Shown in pieces: positions 14,864 to 20,814 of a stretch of DNA of 20,814 nt. This DNA is from DATGQT01 sp033720695. Lineage in GTDB: Bacteria; Bacteroidota; Rhodothermia; Rhodothermales; Rubricoccaceae. The position numbers and the translations under genes were made by a program. The stretch is taken from NCBI GenBank assembly GCA_033720695.1, contig JAWWCA010000033.1, forward strand, positions 1-20,814, in the 5' to 3' direction. The notes under the pieces are model-generated. The model saw only the letters and a program-made list of their open reading frames with translations, ran no database searches and was not told the origin of the DNA. Position 1 is the stretch's first letter; each line of letters starts with the position of its first letter.

Positions 14864-16738
14864 ATGTCCGACGCCGCCCGCCTCACGCCCACGACCGCCC
14901 CGCAGCACGGCCGCCGCACCCACACCTGCGGCGCCCTCCGCGCCGACGACGCCGGCCGCGAGGTGGTCCTCAAGGGGTGGGTGGACACCAAGCGCAACCT
15001 CGGCGGCCTCGTCTTCGCCGACCTCCGCGACCGCCACGGCCTCACGCAGATCGTCTTCGCCGAGGAGGTGGCCGACGAGGCCTACGCCACGGCCGAGCGG
15101 CTCCGCGGCGAGGACGTCGTCTCCGTAACCGGCGTCGTCCGCGAGCGCGAGTCGAAGAACCCCGACCTCCCGACGGGCGATGTCGAGGTCTACGTCCGCG
15201 ACATCGAGGTGCTCAACACGGCCGAGCCGCTCCCGTTCGTGATCTCGGCGCACGAGGAGCGGCAGCAGAAGGCGAGCGAGGACCTCCGGCTCCAGTACCG
15301 CTACCTCGACCTCCGCCGCCCGGCGCTCCAGCACAACCTGATCCTGCGCCACCGCCTCTACCAGGCCGTCCGCCGCTACTTCGACCGGCACGACTTCGTC
15401 GAGGTCGAGACGCCGGTCCTCATGAAGTCGACGCCGGAGGGGGCGCGGGACTACCTCGTGCCGAGCCGCGTCCACCCCGGCCAGTTCTACGCGCTCCCCC
15501 AGAGCCCGCAGACGTACAAGCAGCTCCTCATGATCGCCGGGCTCGACCGGTACGTCCAGATCTGCAAGTGCTTCCGCGACGAGGACCTCCGCGCCGACCG
15601 CCAGCCCGAGTTCACCCAGATCGACGTCGAGATGACGTTCGCAACGGAGGACCTCGTGTTCGAGATCATGGAGGGGCTGATGGCGGCCGTCTGGAAGGAG
15701 ACGCGCGGGATCGAGATCCGGACGCCGTTCGAGCGGATGCCCTACGCCGAGGCGATCCGCCGCTACGGCTCCGACAAGCCCGACCGCCGCGTCGGGATGG
15801 AGCTCGTGGACGTGACCGACGCCCTCACCGGCTCCGGCTTCCGCGTCTTCGAGAGCACGGCCGAGGCGGGCGGCGCCGTCGTGGCGATCCGCGTCGAGGG
15901 CGAGGGCGACCGCGGGCGCGGCCAGATGGACCGGCTCACCGACTGGGCCAAGAAGACGCTCGGCGTCCCCGGCCTCTTCTCGGTCAAGCTGCCGTCGGAC
16001 GGCTCGGGCTTCACGGCCTCGGTCAAGGAGGAGATCCTGCCGCGCCCCTACGTCCAGCAGGTCATCGACGCCACGGGGGCGCAGACCGGCGACCTCGTCC
16101 TCATGCTCGCCGGGCCACAGCCCCGCGTCTTCGAGCAGGTCGGCGCCCTCCGCCTCCACCTCGCCAGCGAGCTCGGCCTCGTCCCCGAGGGCGCCGACGG
16201 GCCGTGGGACTTCCTCTGGGTCACCGACTTCCCCCTCTTCGAGTACGACGAGGGCGACGGCCGCTTCTACGCGATGCACCACCCGTTCACGAGCCCCAAG
16301 CCCGAGGACCTCGACCTCCTCGACACCGACCCCGGCCGGGCGCGGGCGCGGGCCTACGACCTCGTCCTCAACGGCTCCGAGCTCGGCGGCGGCTCGATCC
16401 GGATCCACCAGCGCGACGTGCAGCGGCGGATGTTCGCCCTCCTCGGCATCGAGGAGGAGGAGGCGCAACGGCGGTTCGGCTTCCTCCTCGACGCGTTCCG
16501 CTACGGCGCCCCGCCCCACGGCGGCATCGCCTTCGGCCTCGACCGCATCGTGATGCACCTCTCCGGGGCGCCCAGCCTCCGCGACGTCATCGCGTTCCCT
16601 AAGACGCAGGCCGCCGCCGAGCCCATGAGCGGCGCGCCCGACGTCGTGGACGCCGAGCAGCTCGACGAGCTCCACATCGCGCTCACCGAACCGACGGCGG
16701 CGGTCGAGACGACGCCCGTCGCGGAGGACCCCACCTGA
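14864..16738 (+). CDS. aspS: Aspartyl-tRNA synthetase (bacterial type)
   Basis: Class IIb synthetase of 624 residues that charges tRNA-Asp. An N-terminal OB-fold anticodon-binding domain (about 18-110) carries VVLKGWVDTKRNLGGLVFAD. The catalytic core has PVLMKSTPEGARDYLVPSR (about 184-202), motif 2 FRDEDLRADRQPEFTQID (about 237-254) and motif 3 GIAFGLDRIVMHL (about 554-566). The bacterial GAD insertion lies between (about 300-420). The length is slightly above typical (about 590) because of a short N-terminal extension and a C-terminal Thr/Ala-rich tail. In the OB fold, the KRN-L-G position is Leu (L46), as in discriminating E. coli AspRS; non-discriminating bacterial enzymes often have His there. 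That suggests an Asp-specific enzyme, but weakly. The start is the ATG at 14864. The gene is followed by a strong hairpin. Confidence 0.96.
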   Translation: MSDAARLTPTTAPQHGRRTHTCGALRADDAGREVVLKGWVDTKRNLGGLVFADLRDRHGLTQIVFAEEVADEAYATAERLRGEDVVSVTGVVRERESKNPDLPTGDVEVYVRDIEVLNTAEPLPFVISAHEERQQKASEDLRLQYRYLDLRRPALQHNLILRHRLYQAVRRYFDRHDFVEVETPVLMKSTPEGARDYLVPSRVHPGQFYALPQSPQTYKQLLMIAGLDRYVQICKCFRDEDLRADRQPEFTQIDVEMTFATEDLVFEIMEGLMAAVWKETRGIEIRTPFERMPYAEAIRRYGSDKPDRRVGMELVDVTDALTGSGFRVFESTAEAGGAVVAIRVEGEGDRGRGQMDRLTDWAKKTLGVPGLFSVKLPSDGSGFTASVKEEILPRPYVQQVIDATGAQTGDLVLMLAGPQPRVFEQVGALRLHLASELGLVPEGADGPWDFLWVTDFPLFEYDEGDGRFYAMHHPFTSPKPEDLDLLDTDPGRARARAYDLVLNGSELGGGSIRIHQRDVQRRMFALLGIEEEEAQRRFGFLLDAFRYGAPPHGGIAFGLDRIVMHLSGAPSLRDVIAFPKTQAAAEPMSGAPDVVDAEQLDELHIALTEPTAAVETTPVAEDPT

Positions 16739-16758
16739 GCATTAAGCCTCCACGAACG

Positions 16759-16794
16759 CAGCGGCCGGGCTGCGCGCGTGCAGCCCGGCTGCTG
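16759..16794. terminator. Strong hairpin between convergent aspS and the secreted protein gene
   Basis: CAGCGGCCGGGCTGC (16759-16773) pairs with GCAGCCCGGCTGCTG (16780-16794), 15 bp with one G-T pair, around a GCGCGT loop. It begins 20 bases after the aspS stop and lies 26 bases from the opposing gene's stop. It could serve both strands; there is no T tract. Confidence 0.65.
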
Positions 16795-16820
16795 TCCGTC
16801 GGCGGAGGCGGGGGGGCCCG

Positions 16821-18566
16821 TCAGCGAACGACGGTGAGGCGCTGCGTCTGAACGCGGCCGTCGATTACGAGGCGGGCGAGGTAGAGCCCGGCGGGGAGGC
16901 CGGCGCGCTCGAAGGCGTAGGCGTGGCTCCCCGCGCCGAGGGTGCCCTCCGCGAGGACGACCACCTCGCGCCCGAGCGCGTCGAGCACGCTGAGGCGCAC
17001 GGGCGCCGTCGCGCCGAGGGTGAAGCGGACGGTGCTCCGCGCCCGGGCCGGGTTCGGAGACACCGACATCGCTCCCTCCCTGGCGTCGTGGGCGGCCGGC
17101 GCATCGGCGGCGTCAAAGAAGGCGCCCTCCGAATGGAGGGCGTCCGGACCCACCGGACGCACGGCGTCGGCCTCCTTCGTGAACGTGAACGAGTCGGTGG
17201 CGTCGATGCCGGACGGGTGGTCGCCGACGTGGAGGGAGACGGTGTAGAGGCCGGCCGGGGCCGCACCGGGCACCGTGAGCGTGAGCGTCCGCTGGGCCGA
17301 GCCGCCCGCCGGGAGCGTCACGGCGACGGGTCCGACGACCGGGCGCTCGCTCCCGTTCGGCAGCGTCGCCGTCACCCACGCGTCGAACGTCTGCGGCGAC
17401 GACGAGGTGTTCGTCACGCGGGCGGTGTAGTCGAACGAGCCGCCCGCGGCAGGGATCGTGATGGGCCCGCCGACGGCATCGATCTCGGGCGAGACGGCCG
17501 TCGTGGGCGGCGTCCACCGGAGGACGGTCAGCTTCCCGTCGAAGTCGCCGCCGTAGACGTAGCCCGAGGGTGAGGGGACGGTGGCGCCCCAGCTGCCGTT
17601 GAAGTTGGGCCCCTCGCCGCTGGGGTAGGTGTCGTAGCGCGCCACCTCGGTCGGGTTCGCCTTGTCCGTGAGGTCCAGGACGACGACGCCCGACTCGTAG
17701 TGCGAGATGAACGCGTAGTCGCCCTGGACGTGGACGTTGTGGGCGAGACCGTTGGGGCCGAGGTACTGCCCGACGAGCTCGACGTCGTTCATGTCCGAGA
17801 CGTCCCACACCTTCACGGTCTTGAAGTCGGTCTCCTCCGTCGTGAGGGCGTAGCGGCCGTCGTCGGTGGGCCAGATGTTGTGGACGTAGCCGCTGGCCGG
17901 GATCGTCGTGCGCGAGAGCATCTGGGGGTTCGTCTTGGTCGAGACGTCCCAGACGGAGAAGGTGGGGCTGGAGCCCTCGGCCACCCAGAGCGTGTCGTTG
18001 CGGGCGTGGACGTCGTGGACGCTCGGGAGGTCGAGGTAGTGGGCGTTGACGAGATCGAGGGGGTCCGAGGCGTCGATGAAGTAGACGCCGCTGGCGCCGG
18101 AGTCGAGGGCGTAGAGCCAGCCCGTGCCGCCGTCCACGTCGAGGTTGTGCGACGACGTGACGCCGGCCGTGTGCACGTTGACGAGGGAGATCGACGCCGG
18201 CAGCCCGCTGAGGTCGATCACCTGGAGCCCCTCGTTGAGGCCGTAGCACTCCGAGACGGCGTAGGCGTAGTCCCCGTGCACCACGATGTCGCGGTGGTAG
18301 TAGAAGTCGCCGTCCTCGGGCCCCGGCACGATGCCGATCACGTCCATCGAGGGCACTTGGACCACGGCGATCCCGTCGCGGACGCCGAAGAGCGCGTACT
18401 CGGTGCCGTCGGGGGCCGTGTACCCCCACACGTCCGAGCCGCCGAGGTCGAAGAAGGAGGTCGGGAAGAACGCCGTGTCGACGAGCTCGAGCGTCTGGGC
18501 CCGGGCGGGCAGCGCGAGGAGGACGAGGGCGCCGAGGACGAGGGGCAGAGCGGGGCGAGCGAGCAT
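16821..18566 (-). CDS. Secreted choice-of-anchor B/LVIVD-type protein with type IX secretion sorting tail
   Basis: A 581-residue exported protein. The signal peptide is about 1-23 (LARPALPLVLGALVLLALP, cleavage after ARA). Residues about 24-375 contain repeating beta-propeller-like units. They include DVWGYTAPDGTEYALFGVRD, YYHRDIVVHGDYAYAVSE, SHNLDVDGGTGWLYALD, LPSVHDVHARNDTLWVAEG and HNVHVQGDYAFISHYESGVV, with recurring V-x-D-[LV]-S strand ends. This matches the choice-of-anchor B family; the function of that family is unknown to me. A beta-sandwich-like region (about 380-475) follows. The last ~80 residues (VSPNPARARSTVRFTLG, then LGREVVVLAEG, then GLPAGLYLARLVIDGRVQT) are a type A Por/T9SS sorting domain, so it is probably secreted across the outer membrane and anchored. 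I chose the ATG at 18566 because it starts the signal peptide directly. Confidence 0.88.
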   Translation of the reverse strand: MLARPALPLVLGALVLLALPARAQTLELVDTAFFPTSFFDLGGSDVWGYTAPDGTEYALFGVRDGIAVVQVPSMDVIGIVPGPEDGDFYYHRDIVVHGDYAYAVSECYGLNEGLQVIDLSGLPASISLVNVHTAGVTSSHNLDVDGGTGWLYALDSGASGVYFIDASDPLDLVNAHYLDLPSVHDVHARNDTLWVAEGSSPTFSVWDVSTKTNPQMLSRTTIPASGYVHNIWPTDDGRYALTTEETDFKTVKVWDVSDMNDVELVGQYLGPNGLAHNVHVQGDYAFISHYESGVVVLDLTDKANPTEVARYDTYPSGEGPNFNGSWGATVPSPSGYVYGGDFDGKLTVLRWTPPTTAVSPEIDAVGGPITIPAAGGSFDYTARVTNTSSSPQTFDAWVTATLPNGSERPVVGPVAVTLPAGGSAQRTLTLTVPGAAPAGLYTVSLHVGDHPSGIDATDSFTFTKEADAVRPVGPDALHSEGAFFDAADAPAAHDAREGAMSVSPNPARARSTVRFTLGATAPVRLSVLDALGREVVVLAEGTLGAGSHAYAFERAGLPAGLYLARLVIDGRVQTQRLTVVR

Positions 18567-18592
18567 CAGGAACACGGGAGGCAGGACGTCCC

Positions 18593-18624
18593 GAACGATA
18601 CGGCGCGCCCTCCCGGAGGGCAAA
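18593..18624 (-). promoter_or_regulatory. Bacteroidota-type promoter for the secreted protein gene
   Basis: On the minus strand: TTTG (18624-18621), 20 bases, then TATCGTTC (18600-18593). The start codon at 18566 is 26 bases downstream. It is back to back with the tRNA promoter at 18678-18709. Confidence 0.5.
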
Positions 18625-18677
18625 CGCCGCCCCGCGGACGGGGTGGGGCGTATTCGTCGCGCCTCCATACGTAGCGG

Positions 18678-18709
18678 TTGACACCCGCTCCGGCAGAGCC
18701 CTACTTTTC
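18678..18709 (+). promoter_or_regulatory. Bacteroidota-type promoter for the tRNA pair
   Basis: TTG at 18678-18680 (in TTGACA), 21 bases, then TACTTTTC at 18702-18709. It lies 52 bases before tRNA-Lys. It probably drives both tRNAs. Confidence 0.55.
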
Positions 18710-18761
18710 CCGGCCCTGAGTGAGCGATCGCCCGGCCCCGAGCCCAGGCTCCTCTCGCGCC

Positions 18762-18834
18762 GACTCCGTAGCTCAGTTGGCAGAGCAGCTGGCTTTTAAC
18801 CAGCGGGTCGTAGGTTCGAGCCCTACCGGAGTCA
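18762..18834 (+). tRNA. tRNA-Lys (anticodon UUU)
   Basis: A 73-base cloverleaf. Acceptor arm GACTCCG pairs with CGGAGTC, followed by discriminator A. The D arm contains AGCTCAGTTGGCAGAGC. The anticodon arm GCTGG-CTTTTAA-CCAGC carries TTT. The T arm is GTAGG-TTCGAGC-CCTAC. CCA is not encoded. It is the first of a tandem tRNA pair. Confidence 0.96.
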
Positions 18835-18880
18835 CCGGAGCCGAATCGCGCCTTGCGCTCGCCTCAGGCCGTTCTTTCTT

Positions 18881-18964
18881 GCCCGGGTGGTGAAATTGGT
18901 AGACACGCCATCTTGAGGGGGTGGTGCGAGCAATCGCGTGCTGGTTCGAGTCCAGTCCCGGGCA
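18881..18964 (+). tRNA. tRNA-Leu (anticodon GAG)
   Basis: An 84-base class II tRNA. Acceptor GCCCGGG pairs with CCCGGGC, discriminator A. The anticodon arm CCATC-TTGAGGG-GGTGG gives anticodon GAG. A long variable arm with stem GCGA/TCGC supports leucine. The T arm is GCTGG-TTCGAGT-CCAGT. CCA is not encoded. It lies 46 bases after tRNA-Lys. Confidence 0.95.
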
Positions 18965-18975
18965 CCCTCCACACC

Positions 18976-19014
18976 GCAGAGGCCGCCGCGTCATCAGGAC
19001 CCGGCGGCCTCTGC
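18976..19014 (+). terminator. Hairpin after the tRNA pair
   Basis: GCAGAGGCCGCCG (18976-18988) pairs perfectly with CGGCGGCCTCTGC (19002-19014) around a 13-base loop. It begins 11 bases after tRNA-Leu. Only a weak T stretch (CATTTC) follows. It is the likely end of the tRNA transcript. Confidence 0.65.
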
Positions 19015-19135
19015 CATTTCAGGGAAATCCGGAGCGTCGCGGGGCCGCCCCGCCACAGGCCCGCTTCACACCCGCCGAACGTCTCTACCCCCTCCGGGCG
19101 GTCGTGGTACCGCCGCCGCCCGTGGACACCATGGC

Positions 19136-19166
19136 TTGATAAATGTGCCTCCGGGCGCTAATCTCG
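19136..19166 (+). promoter_or_regulatory. Bacteroidota-type promoter for the SBBP-repeat protein
   Basis: TTG at 19136-19138, 20 bases, then TAATCTCG at 19159-19166. The -7 box is imperfect, but the spacing equals that of three other promoters here. The ATG at 19194 is 27 bases downstream. The rest of the gap from 19015 shows nothing else clear. Confidence 0.45.
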
Positions 19167-19193
19167 CCTCCCTCCGACAGCGACCCGCCCGCG

Positions 19194-20814
19194 ATGCGTC
19201 CCCCCTTTCTCGTCGCTCTCGTGCTCCTCGCGAGCGCCCCCGTCCTCGCTCAGCCCGCCGCGCCCGCTCCAGCAGACGGCGCGCTCCACCTCGGAGAGGC
19301 TGCCGCCCCCCTCCAGTTCGCGGAGAACCGGGGGCAGTGGCCCGCGGAGGTGCTGTTCCAGGCCCGCCTCGGCAACAGCACCGCGTGGGTCACCCGCGAG
19401 GGCGTCGTCTTCGACTTCTACGAGACGGTGGCCGCAGAGGGCACCGACGCCTCCCGCCCCCCGCGAGGTGAGAACCCTGTGGGACGGCACGGCCACGTCG
19501 TGGCCATGCGGTTTCTCGGCGGCACGGCCGGCCGCGCCATCGGACACGGCCGGCAACCCGCCACCCACAGCTACTTCCTCGGCGGCGACCCCACCCGTTG
19601 GGCCGGACGCGTCGCGCTCTTCGACGAGGTGGTGCTCCAGGATCTCTACGAGGGGATCGACCTCCGGCTCTACGGCGACGGCGGGCGGCTGCGATACGAC
19701 CTGGTCCTGGCCCCCGGCACGGACCCCGCGCAGGTGCGGATGCGGATGGACGGGGCCGAGGCGGTCGCGCTGACCGCTGGCGGCGCGCTGCGCCTTGCGA
19801 CGAGGCTGGGTCCCGTCGAGCACCGAGGCCTCGCGGCTTATCAGGTGAACCGTCAGGGGCACCGCGAGGCCGTGGGCGCCGCGTTCACCGTGGATGCAGA
19901 GGAGACCGTGGGCTTCGCCGTCGACCGGACCGACCCGCGCCGGCCCCTCGTGATCGACCCGCTCGTCTGGGCCACCTTCCTCGGTGGGTCGGAGGGGCGC
20001 GAGAACGTCACGGCCATCGCCGTGGGCGCCGACGGCGTGACCGTCGCCGGCTCGACGACCAGCGCGGACCTCCCGACCACCCTCGGGGCCTACGACGAGT
20101 CGTCCAACGGCGCCGAAGACGCGTTCGTGGCGCGGCTCTCCGCCGACGGTGCCACGCTCGTCTGGGCCACCTTCCTCGGCGGAGGGGACCTCGACAAGGC
20201 CACCGCCCTCGGCGTCGCCGCCGACGGGGCCGCGACCGTCGCTGGGTGGACCTTCGGCGACGGCTTCCCCACCACGCCCGGCGCCTTCGACACCTCCTTC
20301 AACAGCGCCTGCTGCTTCTCGGACGCGTTCGTGACGCGGCTCTCCGCCGACGGCAGCCACCTCGTCTACAGCACCTTCCTCGGCGGGTTCGAGTCCGATT
20401 ACGCCCTCGGCCTCGCGCTGGGCCCCGACGGGGACGCGACCGTCGGAGGCGCCACCGCCAGCGCGGACTTCCCGACCACGCCGGGCGTGGTCGACCCCTT
20501 CTTCGACGGGGGCGCCTTCGGCGACGGCTTCGTCACCCGGCTCTCCGCCGATGGCTCGGCCCTCCTCTACTCCACCTTCCTCGGCGGCGCGGAGACCGAC
20601 GAGGTCACAGCCGTGGCGAGGGCCGACGACGGCTCGGCCCTCGCCGTGGGGCTGACCGAGAGCGCGGACTTCCCCGCCACGCCGGGCGCCTTCGCCTCGG
20701 CCGCTGCCGGTGGCACCGACGCCTTCGCCGCCCGCCTCGCCCCCGGCGGCGACGCCCTCCACTACGCCACGTTCCTCGGCGGCGCGAGCTTCGACGACGC
20801 CCGCGGCGTGACCG
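19194..20814 (+). CDS. Secreted SBBP-repeat protein, N-terminal part, runs off the window
   Basis: 540 codons are open to the window edge. A signal peptide (about 1-19, PPFLVALVLLASAPVLA then Q) starts the protein. A conserved N-terminal domain (about 39-255) begins LQFAENRGQWPAEVLFQARL, as in proteins that carry SBBP (seven-bladed beta-propeller) repeats. It includes HSYFLGGDPTRWAGRVALFD and LYEGIDLRLYGDGGRLRYDL and ends PLVIDPLVWATFLGG. From residue 258 on there are tandem ~65-68-residue repeats, each starting with [VLH]-[WY]-x-TFLGG. Such proteins are usually cell-surface or secreted, often with a C-terminal sorting domain; here the C-terminus is not visible. Function is unknown. I chose the ATG at 19194 because it starts the signal peptide. 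Confidence 0.88.
   Translation, partial: MRPPFLVALVLLASAPVLAQPAAPAPADGALHLGEAAAPLQFAENRGQWPAEVLFQARLGNSTAWVTREGVVFDFYETVAAEGTDASRPPRGENPVGRHGHVVAMRFLGGTAGRAIGHGRQPATHSYFLGGDPTRWAGRVALFDEVVLQDLYEGIDLRLYGDGGRLRYDLVLAPGTDPAQVRMRMDGAEAVALTAGGALRLATRLGPVEHRGLAAYQVNRQGHREAVGAAFTVDAEETVGFAVDRTDPRRPLVIDPLVWATFLGGSEGRENVTAIAVGADGVTVAGSTTSADLPTTLGAYDESSNGAEDAFVARLSADGATLVWATFLGGGDLDKATALGVAADGAATVAGWTFGDGFPTTPGAFDTSFNSACCFSDAFVTRLSADGSHLVYSTFLGGFESDYALGLALGPDGDATVGGATASADFPTTPGVVDPFFDGGAFGDGFVTRLSADGSALLYSTFLGGAETDEVTAVARADDGSALAVGLTESADFPATPGAFASAAAGGTDAFAARLAPGGDALHYATFLGGASFDDARGVT
19965..20814 (+). repeat. Tandem SBBP repeats inside the last gene
   Basis: Units begin at 19965, 20160, 20364, 20565 and 20760, giving periods of 195, 204, 201 and 195 bases. 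Each unit shows TFLGG at the start, a middle V[AG]G-T-x-SADFPTTPGAF-like stretch, and an AF[VA]-x-RLSADG-like end. The fifth unit is cut by the window end. Confidence 0.9.

Noticed and set aside
14831..16675. Open minus-strand frame of about 610 codons opposite aspS
   Set aside because: Antisense shadow; no domain is recognisable and aspS is unambiguous.
19158..20762. Open minus-strand frame of about 530 codons opposite the SBBP gene
   Set aside because: It looks repetitive only because it mirrors the SBBP repeats; no signal peptide or family match.
1..20814. CRISPR array, insertion sequence, integrase or phage genes
   Set aside because: I saw no regularly spaced direct repeats, transposase motifs or att-like repeats by the tRNA pair.

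Overview
The window is a very GC-rich bacterial chromosome segment. It most resembles a marine member of the Rhodothermota (Rubricoccus/Rubrivirga-like relatives of Bacteroidota). The inference rests on four things: a secreted protein with a type IX secretion (Por) C-terminal sorting domain, Bacteroidota-style promoters (TTG, 18-21 bases, then a TAnnTTTG-like box), very few Shine-Dalgarno sequences, and an SBBP-repeat surface protein. No marker gene here settles the taxonomy.

Layout. Positions 1-464 (minus) hold the N-terminal part of ispE. Divergent from it, 595-11494 is an exopolysaccharide locus. It contains a Wza-like SLBB export protein (595-2445), then a tight operon of Wzz-like chain-length protein, Wzy-like polymerase/ligase and Wzx-like flippase (2759-6773). 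A convergent DXD glycosyltransferase follows (6789-7757, minus). Divergent from that is a three-gene run of GT4 glycosyltransferase, sulfotransferase and WbuB-like GT4 glycosyltransferase (7948-11494). Together these read as a Wzx/Wzy pathway: cytoplasmic glycosyltransferases build a lipid-linked repeat unit, the flippase turns it over, the polymerase and Wzz extend it, and the Wza-like pore exports it. The sulfotransferase suggests a sulfated product. The initiating phosphoglycosyltransferase, a tyrosine kinase and PAPS synthesis genes are not in the window.

The second half is mostly housekeeping: dut (11491-11952, minus), a POT-family peptide transporter (12019-13590, minus), a MeaB/ArgK GTPase (13788-14735, minus) and aspS (14864-16738, plus). 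After a strong hairpin comes a secreted choice-of-anchor B/LVIVD-type protein with a type IX sorting tail (16821-18566, minus). Two tRNA genes follow, Lys(UUU) and Leu(GAG), at 18762-18964. The window ends inside a secreted SBBP beta-propeller-repeat protein that starts at 19194.

The main non-coding pattern is the recurring promoter architecture, seen with both elements in front of six transcription units. There are also several hairpins at gene ends, two very tight convergent gene ends, and a 43-base pure pyrimidine tract upstream of aspS. I did not find a clearly new defence or mobile system; the most distinctive biology is the putative sulfated exopolysaccharide cluster.
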